This document shows, piece by piece, positions 43,247 through 52,847 of a stretch of DNA of 58,117 nt (position 1 is its first letter; each line of letters starts with the position of its first letter). Where the stretch lies: the NCBI GenBank assembly GCA_029098505.1, contig JAQXOE010000033.1, forward strand, positions 1 through 58,117. The letters are read 5' to 3'. The notes beneath the pieces were generated by a model. It made no database searches. It was given only the letters and a program-made list of their open reading frames with translations, and was not told the origin of the DNA. The position numbers and the translations under genes are program-made. Source of the stretch: Bacteroidales bacterium. Its GTDB lineage: Bacteria; Bacteroidota; Bacteroidia; Bacteroidales; UBA932.

Positions 43247-44890
43247 ATGAAGCATTTTTTGGAAGTACTAAACGAGACCATCAAGCGTGATTGGGAGCTG
43301 AAGGCGCTCTGCAATTGGCGCGGTGAGGAATTCACTTTCAAGGATCTCGCTGTTCAAATCGAAAAATTTCATCTCATTTTTGAAAACGCCGGCATTCAGA
43401 AAGGCCAGAAGATAGCCCTCTGCGGAACCAACTCAGCCCGCTGGGCCATTTCCTTCCTTTCAGTCACCACATATGAGGCTGTAGTTGTGCCTCTGCTTTC
43501 TGACTTTACACCAGACAGTGTAAACAATCTTGTCGACCACTCGGAGAGTGTTATCCTCTTCACCGACAAGGATATGTGGCCTAAGCTTGATGCCGAGAAG
43601 ATGCCTAAGCTCAGAGCTGTGGTATGTCTGCAGGACCTTTCTCTGCTTTGGGGCAAGGACGAGCAGGTCAAGGACGCCTTCGCTTCCGTTGACTCAGCAT
43701 TTGCTGCAAAATATCCTAAGGGCTTCAGCAAGGAGGCTGTTTCATACCCTATCGACAATCCCAAGGACCTCGCCTGCATCAACTACACCTCAGGAACCAC
43801 AAGCGCTCCAAAGGGCGTTATGCTCAGATATGAGTCTTTCAGTGCATCAATTGACTTTGCCATCCGTCACATTCCTGCAGGCAGCCAGGACAATATCGTA
43901 TCAATGCTCCCTATGGGACATATCTACGGTCTTGTGTTCGAGTTCCTCTACCCTCTCTGCTGCGGTGTGACCGTTTATTATCTCGGCAAAGCCCCGGCTG
44001 CATCTACTCTGCTCAAGGCAGTTGCAGATGTAAAGCCTTACCTTGTCATTACGGTTCCACTCGTAATGGAAAAGGTTTACAAGTCATCAATAAAACCTAC
44101 ACTATCAAAACCTGTAATGAAGGTTCTCACATCCATTCCTATCGTCAACAAGGCCATATACAAGCTCGTGACCAACAAGCTGATAGAGGCTTTCGGTGGC
44201 AATGTGAAACAGTTCATTATGGGTGGCGCAGCTCTCAATCCGGATGTCGAGAAGGCCTTCCGCAAGATGGGTCTTCCATATACCGTCGGTTACGGTATGA
44301 CGGAGGCTGCACCTCTTCTTGCATATTCCCATCCATCCAAGTTCGTCCAGGGTTCCTGCGGAAAGAAGGTTGATTCCTGCGAAGTGCGCATCGATTCTGA
44401 TGATCCAGAGCACATCGTTGGTGAGATCCAGGCTAAGGGTCTCAATATCTGCAGCGGTTATTTCAACAATCCCGAGGCTTCGGCCAATGCCTTCACCGAT
44501 GACGGTTTCCTCCATACCGGAGACCTCGGTGTTATGGACAAGGAAGGCAATATCACCATCCGCGGCCGCAGCAAGAATATGATCCTTTCTGCAAATGGAC
44601 AGAACATCTACCCTGAGGAAGTGGAAGCCGTAATCAATGCTCAGGACTATGTAACTGAGTCAGTGGTGGTTGACCGCTCTTCAAAACTTGTTGCCCTCGT
44701 TTATTTGGACCAGGATGCCATTAAGAAGGCCGGCCTTGATGAGGAGACCGTATCTGACCTTCCTGAGACCATCCGTGTCAGCTCAAACAAAATTCTTCCA
44801 AGCTACAGCAAACTCACCAAGGTGGAGATAGTGCTTGAGCCGTTTGCGAAGACTCCTAAGATGAGCATTAAACGCTTCCTTTACAGCTAG
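43247..44890 (+). CDS. AMP-forming acyl-CoA ligase (long-chain fatty acid type)
   Basis: 547 residues from the ATG at 43247. ANL superfamily motifs: P-loop-like YTSGTTSAPKGVML, GGAALNPDVEKAFRKMG, VGYGMTEAAP, FLHTGDLGVMDKEGNITIRGR and the C-terminal catalytic Lys in KTPKMSIKRFLY. It activates a carboxylic acid to acyl-AMP and then acyl-CoA; long-chain fatty acids are the likely substrate by overall similarity, but specificity is not certain. It forms a single-gene unit with a consensus -7 box and a long terminator hairpin. Confidence 0.9.
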   Translation: MKHFLEVLNETIKRDWELKALCNWRGEEFTFKDLAVQIEKFHLIFENAGIQKGQKIALCGTNSARWAISFLSVTTYEAVVVPLLSDFTPDSVNNLVDHSESVILFTDKDMWPKLDAEKMPKLRAVVCLQDLSLLWGKDEQVKDAFASVDSAFAAKYPKGFSKEAVSYPIDNPKDLACINYTSGTTSAPKGVMLRYESFSASIDFAIRHIPAGSQDNIVSMLPMGHIYGLVFEFLYPLCCGVTVYYLGKAPAASTLLKAVADVKPYLVITVPLVMEKVYKSSIKPTLSKPVMKVLTSIPIVNKAIYKLVTNKLIEAFGGNVKQFIMGGAALNPDVEKAFRKMGLPYTVGYGMTEAAPLLAYSHPSKFVQGSCGKKVDSCEVRIDSDDPEHIVGEIQAKGLNICSGYFNNPEASANAFTDDGFLHTGDLGVMDKEGNITIRGRSKNMILSANGQNIYPEEVEAVINAQDYVTESVVVDRSSKLVALVYLDQDAIKKAGLDEETVSDLPETIRVSSNKILPSYSKLTKVEIVLEPFAKTPKMSIKRFLYS

Positions 44891-44907
44891 ACTGTAATCA
44901 TCAGCCC

Positions 44908-44960
44908 AAAGAAAGTGACTAATAAGTCTTATGACTACTTAGTCACTTTCTTTTTTTCGA
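44908..44960 (+). terminator. Terminator of the acyl-CoA ligase gene
   Basis: AAAGAAAGTGACTAA (44908-44922) pairs perfectly with TTAGTCACTTTCTTT (44939-44953), with an inner AGTC/GACT stem, and runs into a T-tract to 44957. The stem is nearly symmetric, so it may also stop the convergent transcript ending at 44985. Confidence 0.88.
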
Positions 44961-44984
44961 GGATAGATGATATAGCGCAGGAGC

Positions 44985-46301
44985 CTAACGTGTGCGAGTC
45001 AGAGTCTTGGAATTGAGGTTGATTTTGATTTTGAAGGACGTTTTGGCCTTGTAATACATAAGGTTGAGGGTAGTTCCGTCATTGTCAAAGTAAATGTTCC
45101 TGATGTATTTGTCGCGACTCTTATTCTTGCATATTGGCTCTGCCCAGACAAGACTGTACTCCTTGCTTGATTTCGACTGGGAGACTATCACCGTATAGCC
45201 GCGGAAATCCATACAAGCGACTGAATAGCGGGATGAACTCTCCTTGCCCCTTGCATTCTTGAAGGCACCGACCAACGAACTCCCCTCCTTCAAGGTTCCA
45301 GGCTTCACTGATGTGGCGCTGGTCTCAGCCTTAGGGTTCTTGCCAAGCCACCACAGTATTGCCTCATCCGACATTGCATCCGCCTCAGACAGCGGCTTGA
45401 GAGCCTCATTGCCATTCATACCCTGGAAGAGATAGGACAATTCCTGCGACATTCCCGTCAACGAAAGCGTTTCGGGGCTCTGGCCTTCGATGCTGTAAGC
45501 GGCGGCTGCAGGGGCCTTGTCAAGCATATTGCGACCGTAGAACATCAGATTTGTCTGGGAACTGCCGTCAAGAGGTATGAGGGTCGAGCACCACTCGAGT
45601 TTGAAATTGGACCGGGTGTTCCAGTTCAGATAGTCGAATTTGAGCATACGGGCGCCGGCGACATTGACGACACTGAGCGCTCCATCCGCAATCGTCCTGT
45701 CCATCGAAGGGTCAAGGCAATATTTTTCTATCGCGCGCTCAGAGACGAGATTCCAATTTCCGCTGCCCTCGGCATCAGAAAATGCTGCATCCGGGGCAAT
45801 CGAGTAGAGTCTTATCTGATTGAAGTGCAAGTCCTTGGGCATCAAGTCAATAACGAAGACGCAGTCGCGCTCCAGCTCCCTTACGGGAAGGACGAGCATA
45901 GTCGATGCGTCATATGCGGCAATATTCTCCGCGGCAATGTCCTGCGCGACATTTTGGCTCAATGGACAGCGGCAGAGCTCCTCGAGCAGAGCCTCGATCT
46001 CTCCTTTCAGAGGAGAGGATTTGTGGGCTTTGAGAAAGGCATCCACTGCTGCGGCATTGCCTTTGTCGATTAAGGAGAATTCAGTAGAATCCCTAAGAGT
46101 CAGGATTTTATCAGAATAGACCGATGAAGGGTATTTATTCAGGAACTTATTGTAGGCGCTGAGACTGGCTTTAGAAATGGTTTTATTGTAGAGTTTGGTT
46201 TCAGCCTTGGCAGGCAATTGGTCCTGCGCAGAGGCTGAAGAGAAAGAAACTGCTGCCAGAATGAGGCAGCAGCTGAAAAATCTCATACTTGGGTATTTCA
46301 T
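44985..46301 (-). CDS. Exported protein of unknown function, partner of the histidine kinase
   Basis: 438 residues from the ATG at 46299-46301, 7 bp after the kinase stop; an ATG at 46319 would overlap the kinase. The signal peptide is MKYPSMRFFSCCLILAAVSF, with cleavage near SASAQ. The N-terminal ~130 residues are helical with repeat-like SAYNKFLNKYPSSVYSDKIL and SLIDKGNAAAVDAFLKAHKS, reminiscent of tetratricopeptide-type helices; the remainder is beta-rich with many aromatic residues. I recognise no family. Cotranscription with the sensor kinase suggests a periplasmic or surface partner, which is inference from position. Confidence 0.75.
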   Translation of the reverse strand: MKYPSMRFFSCCLILAAVSFSSASAQDQLPAKAETKLYNKTISKASLSAYNKFLNKYPSSVYSDKILTLRDSTEFSLIDKGNAAAVDAFLKAHKSSPLKGEIEALLEELCRCPLSQNVAQDIAAENIAAYDASTMLVLPVRELERDCVFVIDLMPKDLHFNQIRLYSIAPDAAFSDAEGSGNWNLVSERAIEKYCLDPSMDRTIADGALSVVNVAGARMLKFDYLNWNTRSNFKLEWCSTLIPLDGSSQTNLMFYGRNMLDKAPAAAAYSIEGQSPETLSLTGMSQELSYLFQGMNGNEALKPLSEADAMSDEAILWWLGKNPKAETSATSVKPGTLKEGSSLVGAFKNARGKESSSRYSVACMDFRGYTVIVSQSKSSKEYSLVWAEPICKNKSRDKYIRNIYFDNDGTTLNLMYYKAKTSFKIKINLNSKTLTRTR

Positions 46302-46308
46302 TGATCTT

Positions 46309-48339
46309 TTATTGTTCATTGGATGATGGCTCTTGAATAGGGCATTTGGCAGGGAGGGTAAGGAAAAAGCGTGCACCTGTCTCATATGGCTGAGGAGGAA
46401 CATAATCAGTGTCGAGATATGATTGACCTCCAAGCTTTGCAGCAATTTCACGACAGATGTTGAGTCCCAGGCCTGTTCCCTGCACGAAAGGATCAAGTTT
46501 ACTGAAACGCTCATAAATGGCTTCAGCCTGGTCTGCAGGCACTCCGGTACCGGTATCGGCTACGCTGAAGTAAACCATCCTGCCTTCGGAGACGAGAGTT
46601 TCCAACTGTTCCGAAGTGGCTACGCCTTCAAGTCCCATCATGCCACAGTGGATATGGATTTCACCCATCTTGGTATGCTTGAAAGCATTGGTGAAATAGT
46701 TGATGAGTATCTGCTGTACACGACGAGGGTCAGTATCTATGGAGAAGTCGTCCGGAAGGTCTGTGGTCATATAGAACTTCAGGTTTTCCGGCAGCCTGAA
46801 CTGAACGCAAGTCATTGCAGATGAAGCTATTTCGTTGCAACGTGACGCTGATATGAAAATCTGGTAATTTCCTGAATCCAAGTCCGAGGTATTCAGGATA
46901 TCATCCACAAGCATAGTCAGGATATCCGAATTGTTCATCACATACCCACGGTACTGGTCCCTTTCTTCCTGCGTGAGGAAGCCGTCAGGCATTGACAGGA
47001 GCTGGGAGAAACCCACTATGGCATTCAGAGGGGTACGTACCTCATGGCTCATATTCTGAACAAAGCGCTGCTTGGCTCTGCTGGCCTCGGTGGCCTTTTC
47101 GAGCGCATCCTGGGTCTCCCGCTGCGCTTTCTGAAGCTGGATATTGTGCTCCTCAAGTTCCTTTGACTGCTTTCTGCGGCGGCTGTACATCACCGACAGG
47201 AAGAGAATCAGGAAAGCGAGCAGTATGGAGAGGCTATAGGCGATAATGTTATTCCTCTGACTTTCAGCTATTTCCGCCTTCATCCTCATCGAAGACAGGT
47301 TCAGCTCGGCATCCATCATCGCGATGTCTTCACTCTGAATGACGTTGTTAATCGAATCCTTCGCTTCCACGATATGATGATACAGGCCCAGAGCCTTCTT
47401 GTAGTCACCCATTTCCTCAAAGATATCCGCCTGCATCATATGCCTGTTGTTGTCATTCACAATCTTGGCGGCATACTCAAGAGCAGTGGCGTAATCCTTC
47501 TTGGAAAGATAGAACATTGCTGCCATCTGGTACTGGGTTTCCTCATCCATGACACCTTCCAGATTGTCTGACTCCATAAGACAATCCATACTGTCCTGGT
47601 ACTCATCAGGCTTGTAGCCTGAGTAATACAGCATGAAACGGAGCATCTGTATCTGTGATTCGGCCCAAGGAATACTTGGATCATACTCCTCCTGAACCAT
47701 TGCGAGATACATTTCCGCCTCCTCGTAGCGTCTCATACTGATGAGCTGCTCGGCAATGAGGACGTGAATGCTGAAAAGCTCCTGTTTGGCGGCAGCTCCA
47801 GCACACAGAGGCAATGCAGCAAGATAGCTATTGTAAGCCATTTGACTGTTGCCACGGTAGTCGTAGATGAAGCCCAGGGTCCTGTAAGACATCATCATTC
47901 CAAAGGAATCACCTGACTCCCTCGCGACGCGGGACATCTCGCGGGCATTCAGCATAGCAGCGAAAATCTGGTTCGAGAGCGTAAGAGCCTGACAGTAGGT
48001 ATACATCGCTGCGATGTAAATATCGTTGATGTCAGGATGACTGGAGCGTATGCTCTTCATCTCTTCTATGACCTCATTTAGAGCCACCATATTGTTCTGG
48101 GCCAGAAGCGGGGACAATTTGAGGTTCAGGGCAATGGCCTTAATCTTATAATCATTTCTCGCGACACCTATTGCGAAAAGCGAATCGCCCAAGGCAACAT
48201 TGCTGTCGTCATATGGCTGCAAGCGGCCTTCAGCGTAGATTTTGAATACATCTTCATCGACATTCAACCTGTTCTGTATTTGTGCAGAAGCAGAAAAAAA
48301 GCTGAATAACAGCAAGACAAGAACAGGAATCCGTTTCAT
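46309..48339 (-). CDS. TPR-containing sensor histidine kinase
   Basis: 676 residues from the ATG at 48337-48339. A signal peptide (FSFFSASA) precedes about 330 residues of tetratricopeptide-type repeats in the periplasm, then one membrane helix (IIAYSLSILLAFLILFLSVMY), a coiled coil and the kinase core: HisKA with phospho-acceptor His432 in NMSHEVRTPLNAIVGF and HATPase_c with VADTGTGVPADQAEAIY and GTGLGLNICREI. There is no receiver domain and no response regulator in the window, so this is an orphan kinase. It is the first gene of a two-gene unit with an unknown exported protein and has a consensus promoter. Confidence 0.92.
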   Translation of the reverse strand: MKRIPVLVLLLFSFFSASAQIQNRLNVDEDVFKIYAEGRLQPYDDSNVALGDSLFAIGVARNDYKIKAIALNLKLSPLLAQNNMVALNEVIEEMKSIRSSHPDINDIYIAAMYTYCQALTLSNQIFAAMLNAREMSRVARESGDSFGMMMSYRTLGFIYDYRGNSQMAYNSYLAALPLCAGAAAKQELFSIHVLIAEQLISMRRYEEAEMYLAMVQEEYDPSIPWAESQIQMLRFMLYYSGYKPDEYQDSMDCLMESDNLEGVMDEETQYQMAAMFYLSKKDYATALEYAAKIVNDNNRHMMQADIFEEMGDYKKALGLYHHIVEAKDSINNVIQSEDIAMMDAELNLSSMRMKAEIAESQRNNIIAYSLSILLAFLILFLSVMYSRRRKQSKELEEHNIQLQKAQRETQDALEKATEASRAKQRFVQNMSHEVRTPLNAIVGFSQLLSMPDGFLTQEERDQYRGYVMNNSDILTMLVDDILNTSDLDSGNYQIFISASRCNEIASSAMTCVQFRLPENLKFYMTTDLPDDFSIDTDPRRVQQILINYFTNAFKHTKMGEIHIHCGMMGLEGVATSEQLETLVSEGRMVYFSVADTGTGVPADQAEAIYERFSKLDPFVQGTGLGLNICREIAAKLGGQSYLDTDYVPPQPYETGARFFLTLPAKCPIQEPSSNEQ

Positions 48340-48363
48340 AGCCTTCAAGAATAATGCGTTCTG

Positions 48364-48393
48364 CAAATTTAGACAAAAACGAGCATATCCCAA
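48364..48393 (-). promoter_or_regulatory. Promoter of the histidine kinase operon
   Basis: Minus-strand TAAATTTG (plus 48364-48371) with TTG (plus 48391-48393) exactly 19 bp upstream. The predicted start is near 48357, giving an 18-nt leader. Confidence 0.75.
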
Positions 48394-48400
48394 TCATTTT

Positions 48401-48425
48401 GTGCTCTTTTTCGACAAAAAGGCAC
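48401..48425 (-). terminator. Hairpin at the end of the GNAT acyltransferase gene
   Basis: GTGC-(CT)TTTTT-GTCG-AAAAA-(GA)GCAC reading on the minus strand, starting in the stop codon at 48425-48427. No T-run follows, so the terminator function is uncertain. Confidence 0.4.
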
Positions 48426-49495
48426 TATTTATGTCCTGAACGACGGGCAATTATGCTTTTTTTTACCTTGGTATAAAGCTTTTCACGGCGCTTGTCCCAA
48501 TTGCTCACAATCCTGTCCTCCATCTCGGGATCGAGCAGCGGGAATCTGGTCTTTATACGGTTGAGTTTATAGCGTCGGAAGGTGTCTATATGGCGGGCCT
48601 TCTTATCCTCATACATCTCGTCGAAACAAACCAAAATGGCTGTATCTTCGATATTGGCCATTTCTGGATTGCCCGCAGTTCCCATCATCAACATACTCGG
48701 AGAGGTGGTCATATAGGAATTGACTAGAGGCGGAATATTGGCGTGGCGTCTTCTCACGGCCTCTTTCAAGAGTCTGAAATCTTCTTTCAGGCCCTCCTCG
48801 TGCAGTATTAGGTCCATCAGAGCTGGATCGGCAACAGGCATCAGCGGCTCAACTGGGCGCACCAGATTATCCTTGTCTCCGAAATGCTTCCACAGGAAGT
48901 GCAGGATGAGGTCCCTCGCTATTCTGTCAAGCGAAGGATACATAGTCATCTTGCCGAAAAAGTAATGAATGTTAGGATGCTGGTAAACGACTGAAGCAAT
49001 GCCGTCCCAGAGATTATCCAGCGCGAAAATCGACTTGGCCCCGGCCTTCGAGCTTTGGTAATCGGGAGAGACGAAGGAGCGGCCAAGTTCCACTACGTGA
49101 GGAAGATAATCCCTAATGAAAGCATCGGATAAACGAAACTGGTGTGAAGAAGCAAGCCTTGGCTGGCCATCCGCCCCAAAGCTCACATCAGTGCCGAGTA
49201 TGAATCTGTAGCCTCCGATAATGGCCTTGGCTTCGGGGTCCCATACTATGAGCTGCTGGTAAGGTTTCTCCATTTTGTCATATTCGTCCAAATCCAGGGC
49301 AAGACCGGTCGAACCGCCAGCAGCACGGAAAGCTATCTCCCTGAGACGGCCAATTTCCGTAACAACATTCGGTGAATCCTGCCAAGTAACAATGTAAATC
49401 TCATTGTTGCCCTTGTTGGTATCCATAAACTTCTTGTCCGGAGTCAACTCTTCAATAAGGAGCCTGACATCCACAGGGTCAATAATCTTTTCCAT
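48425..49495 (-). CDS. glsB: GNAT-type N-acyltransferase (glycine-lipid GlsB-like)
   Basis: 356 residues from the ATG at 49493-49495. The N-terminal ~230 residues have the OlsB-like acyl-ACP N-acyltransferase fold: EIGRLREIAFRAAGGSTGLALDLDEYDK, YQQLIVWDPEAKAIIGGYRF and VVELGRSFVSPDYQ. The C-terminal third is a helical Bacteroidetes-type extension. In Bacteroides a homologous protein (GlsB) makes N-acyl-3-hydroxyacyl glycine and acts with the O-acyltransferase GlsA to give glycine lipids. The PlsC-type gene next door, separated by only 2 bp, matches that pair. The identification is by motif and context; serine lipid products are an alternative. Confidence 0.78.
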   Translation of the reverse strand: MEKIIDPVDVRLLIEELTPDKKFMDTNKGNNEIYIVTWQDSPNVVTEIGRLREIAFRAAGGSTGLALDLDEYDKMEKPYQQLIVWDPEAKAIIGGYRFILGTDVSFGADGQPRLASSHQFRLSDAFIRDYLPHVVELGRSFVSPDYQSSKAGAKSIFALDNLWDGIASVVYQHPNIHYFFGKMTMYPSLDRIARDLILHFLWKHFGDKDNLVRPVEPLMPVADPALMDLILHEEGLKEDFRLLKEAVRRRHANIPPLVNSYMTTSPSMLMMGTAGNPEMANIEDTAILVCFDEMYEDKKARHIDTFRRYKLNRIKTRFPLLDPEMEDRIVSNWDKRREKLYTKVKKSIIARRSGHK

Positions 49496-49497
49496 AA

Positions 49498-50316
49498 CTA
49501 TAACGAATATGAGATATTTCTGACTTCTTGCGCCCATTCATAAGCACTGCGGGTCGAATCAAAAAACTCCGGGGCCAAAGGTTTTCCTATGACTATCCTG
49601 ACTGTCTGGTGCTGTCCTCTGTACATTTCGTCGGGGAGGAGAAACATAGCAAAGTTGAATTTGATTCCAAGCTTGCTGCACAGGGTGGCTATGCGATAGA
49701 AGCGCTTGGAGTTTTCGCCAATGAAGTGAACGGGAACGACATATCTGCCGCTGCGCACGCTTTGGCTGATGAAGGTCTTTTTCCAGGGATAATCCTGAAT
49801 CCGCCCGTCAATCTTCCTTGAGCAGGCCCCTGCAGGAAACATAAGCATCTCACAATCAGAATCATACGCAGCCTTAATCTGGGCCGGAAGCTGTCTCGAC
49901 TGTCCACCCAACTTGTTGATAGGGACACACATCGAAGAGATGCCGTCAATGAACATTAGGAAATCGTTCGCGAGCAGCCTCACCCTGCCATCGAAATGCT
50001 TGGAAAGCAGGGCAATGAGAGCGACACCATCGATGCCGCCAAGCGGATGATTGGAGGCAATAGTGCAATGCCTGCCCTTGGGAATCAAGTCCAGATTTTC
50101 CAGACCCTCAATCTCGAGCTTTACATCCAAATACTTCAGACATTCATGGCAAAACTCCTCGCCCTTATAGCCTCTGGTCAGAAATTCATTCATAAAGTCC
50201 TGATGGACAAGTCTTTTCAGCCAGTTTACTACAAAGCGAGGAAGTTTGTCGCCTCCTTTTCGGGAAGCAACAATACGGTCTAGGTCTATTGCATATTCAG
50301 AATGTCTTCCCTCCAT
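49498..50316 (-). CDS. glsA: PlsC-type O-acyltransferase (glycine-lipid GlsA-like)
   Basis: 272 residues from the ATG at 50314-50316. The acyltransferase block I is NHPLGGIDGVAL, the NHPLGG-D variant used by the hemolysin-like OlsA/GlsA group, followed by block II/III-like FLMFIDGISSMCVPINKLGG and LMFPAGACSRKIDGRIQDYPWKKTFI. It would add the second acyl chain in the glycine- or ornithine-lipid pathway. It precedes the GNAT gene by 2 bp, so the two are translated from one mRNA. In other Bacteroidetes the two domains can be fused into one protein; here they are separate. Confidence 0.78.
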   Translation of the reverse strand: MEGRHSEYAIDLDRIVASRKGGDKLPRFVVNWLKRLVHQDFMNEFLTRGYKGEEFCHECLKYLDVKLEIEGLENLDLIPKGRHCTIASNHPLGGIDGVALIALLSKHFDGRVRLLANDFLMFIDGISSMCVPINKLGGQSRQLPAQIKAAYDSDCEMLMFPAGACSRKIDGRIQDYPWKKTFISQSVRSGRYVVPVHFIGENSKRFYRIATLCSKLGIKFNFAMFLLPDEMYRGQHQTVRIVIGKPLAPEFFDSTRSAYEWAQEVRNISYSL

Positions 50317-50351
50317 CAAGTAGATTCAGTTTGGTTTCAGACAAAGTAATA

Positions 50352-52022
50352 TCAGCTGAGGCCTTCAATATTGCCCTTGCTGTCGAGGAAAATGCGCAAG
50401 GCCTGTGGCGACTTCGGAAGACCCGGCATACGGATGATATCACCGGCAATCGCCACAAGCATCTCCGCTCCCGCATTGATTACCAGATCCTTGATATCTA
50501 AATTAAAGCCCTCAGGCACACCATAGGCCTTCGGATCCTGCGAGAACGAGTATTGGGTTTTGGCAATGCATACAGGGAAGCCTCCAAAGCCGAGGGCTTC
50601 TGCCCTGGCAATCTTTTTCAGCGCCTCCGAAGAGAAGCTGGCCGAAGATGCGCCATAAATTTGAGTAGCCACCGCCGCTATCTTGTCCTTGACGGCATTG
50701 CCCGAATCATAAACGTTCCGGAGCGGCTTCGAAGGCTGATCCTTGATGGTCTCGACAACGAGCTCCGCAAGCTCGACAGCTCCGTCTCCGCCCTCCAGGA
50801 AGGCATTGTTCAATGCGAAAGGAATTCCGAGTTCAGCGCAATGACTGCGCACGACATCTATCTCCTCATCTGTATCCTGGGCGAAACGGTTGAAGCAAAC
50901 GAGGACGGTCTGGCCGAATTGCCTTATGTTCCCAATGTGTTTGTCGAGATTGGCAAGTCCCGCTCTGACGCCCTCGGGATTTGGCAGCTTGATTTCGGTC
51001 TCCGGGACTCCTCCGTGCATCTTGAGGCCCTGGAGAGACGCTACGAGCACGGTAAGGGCAGGTGATATGCCGGCCTTAGGGCACTTGATGTCGAAGAATT
51101 TCTCCGCTCCGAGATCAGCTGCGAAGCCTGCCTCGGTGATGGCATAGTCCCCGTAAGTCATAGCCATCTTGGTGGCAATGATGGAGTTGCAGCCGTGGGC
51201 AATGTTGGCGAAAGGGCCGCCGTGGATGAAGGCGGGAGTATTCTCCGTCGTTTGGACAAGGTTGGGATTCAGAGCATCCTTGAGGAGTACAGCAATGGAG
51301 CCGGCAACACCCAAATCCTTGACATAGAAAGGTTTATTGTCAAAAGTATAGCCGAGGAGTATATTGTTCAGACGGCGTTCGAGGTCTTGGAGGTCGCGAG
51401 AGAGGCATAGTATGGCCATAATCTCAGAGGCCGGGGTGATATCGAATCCTCCTTCCTGGGCCTTGCCGTTGGAATAAGGGCCGAGACCTGTGACTATCTG
51501 CCTGAGCGAACGGTCATTGACATCGAGTACACGACGCCAGAGTATCTGCCTGAGGCCGAAACCCTCCGCCTGATGCTGGTAGATGTAATTGTCCAGAAGG
51601 GCGGCAATCATATTGTTGGCAGTGGTGATGGCGTGGAAGTCTCCGGTGAAGTGGAGGTTGATCTTCTCCATCGGGAGAACCTGGGCATATCCGCCTCCGG
51701 CTGCGCCTCCCTTCATTCCGAAGCAGGGGCCGAGGGAAGGCTCGCGAAGAGCGAGAACAGCCTTCTTGCCGATTTTGTTAAGTCCAAGCGCAAGTCCTAT
51801 TGACACGGTGGTCTTGCCGATTCCGGCCTTGGTCGGAGTTATGGCGGTAACGAGGATGAGTTTGCTCTTCTTCACCTTAGCCTCATCAATCAGAGTATAA
51901 GGCACTTTGGCAATGTACCTACCATAAGGTTCCAAAACATTCTCATCAATGCCTAACTTCCCGGCAATCTCATTAATTGGCCTAAGAGCCGATTCACGGG
52001 CAATTTCAATATCTGTTTTCAT
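50352..52022 (-). CDS. fhs: Formate-tetrahydrofolate ligase
   Basis: 556 residues. It makes 10-formyl-THF from formate, THF and ATP. The P-loop-like [11 protein letters not shown] is at residues 63-73, and [35 protein letters not shown] and DNYIYQH follow as in the family. Complete and of standard length. It stands after a consensus-like promoter and before the acyltransferase pair, with no other one-carbon gene adjacent apart from folE 3.3 kb away. Confidence 0.97.
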   Translation of the reverse strand: MKTDIEIARESALRPINEIAGKLGIDENVLEPYGRYIAKVPYTLIDEAKVKKSKLILVTAITPTKAGIGKTTVSIGLALGLNKIGKKAVLALREPSLGPCFGMKGGAAGGGYAQVLPMEKINLHFTGDFHAITTANNMIAALLDNYIYQHQAEGFGLRQILWRRVLDVNDRSLRQIVTGLGPYSNGKAQEGGFDITPASEIMAILCLSRDLQDLERRLNNILLGYTFDNKPFYVKDLGVAGSIAVLLKDALNPNLVQTTENTPAFIHGGPFANIAHGCNSIIATKMAMTYGDYAITEAGFAADLGAEKFFDIKCPKAGISPALTVLVASLQGLKMHGGVPETEIKLPNPEGVRAGLANLDKHIGNIRQFGQTVLVCFNRFAQDTDEEIDVVRSHCAELGIPFALNNAFLEGGDGAVELAELVVETIKDQPSKPLRNVYDSGNAVKDKIAAVATQIYGASSASFSSEALKKIARAEALGFGGFPVCIAKTQYSFSQDPKAYGVPEGFNLDIKDLVINAGAEMLVAIAGDIIRMPGLPKSPQALRIFLDSKGNIEGLS

Positions 52023-52062
52023 TTTTCCACTCCGCTTATTGTGAAGTTTTCAAGCAATTCTG

Positions 52063-52070
52063 CAAATATA
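52063..52070 (-). promoter_or_regulatory. -7 element of fhs
   Basis: Minus-strand TATATTTG, 40 bp before the fhs ATG at 52022. No standard -33 element found. Confidence 0.5.
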
Positions 52071-52140
52071 AACAATATTAATATCATTACCCTGAATTCG
52101 GATTGTATCCATCAAAAAGAATTTCGAAATTTGCCCCGTT

Positions 52141-52830
52141 ATGATAGCTAGCTTGGAATTTATCAGACTCTCCTTCGGGAAGTTCAATGATTTAATGTTC
52201 GACGGTGTATTGCCGCCTGTACGCATAGTATTGAGCAAAGCCAGGACCTTCGTCGGAAAGATGGAGTACAAAGTCATCAGAGACAGGTACGGCAATGTAA
52301 TCGGCCACAGCGATTACATCCTGAAAATCAGCACCTTATTCAATTTCAGGCAAGAAGAGCTCGAGGACATAATCATCCACGAAATGATACACTGCTACAT
52401 AGCCTTCCGGAATATCAAGGACAGTTCGGTGCACGGAAAGGCCTTCAAGCATATGATGGACGCCATCAATGCTGAATTTGGAAGGAATATCAGTATAAGG
52501 CACAATGGCAATACGCTAAGCGGCAGCGCTTCGGAGCAGGACTCCCCTTCCGCGAGGATTGCCACAAGGAGGATGGTCTGCGTTTCGGAGTTCATCGACG
52601 GCAAGAAGGGCATCACAGTCTGCACTCCTGCCAAGACCATTGCCATCAATTTTGGCTTGAGGCAATATTCCAACATTCTTAAACTCAGCTGGTTCGCGAG
52701 CAATGACCCCTTCTTCGAGAGCTATCCCCTATCCCGCAAACCCCGCGTCTACCGAATAAACGAAGAGGAGCTGGCGCAGCACCTGAGTACCGCCCAGCCC
52801 CTGAGTATCAAAGGATTCAAGCTGTTTTAG
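52141..52830 (+). CDS. SprT-like zinc metalloprotein
   Basis: 229 residues. The SprT-like zinc motif HEMIH is at residues 80-84 (IIIHEMIHCYIAF), preceded by LEFIRLSFGKFNDLMFDGVLPPVRI and GYSD-like strands typical of the SprT domain, and followed by HGKAFKHMMDAIN with the third ligand. Spartan/SprT relatives cleave DNA-protein crosslinks, but bacterial SprT-like proteins are little studied. The C-terminal half (after about residue 110) is a separate small domain with no recognised family. It is a single plus-strand gene between fhs and ugd, both on the other strand. Confidence 0.8.
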   Translation: MIASLEFIRLSFGKFNDLMFDGVLPPVRIVLSKARTFVGKMEYKVIRDRYGNVIGHSDYILKISTLFNFRQEELEDIIIHEMIHCYIAFRNIKDSSVHGKAFKHMMDAINAEFGRNISIRHNGNTLSGSASEQDSPSARIATRRMVCVSEFIDGKKGITVCTPAKTIAINFGLRQYSNILKLSWFASNDPFFESYPLSRKPRVYRINEEELAQHLSTAQPLSIKGFKLF

Positions 52831-52847
52831 CTCAGCCTTAAAGGAGC

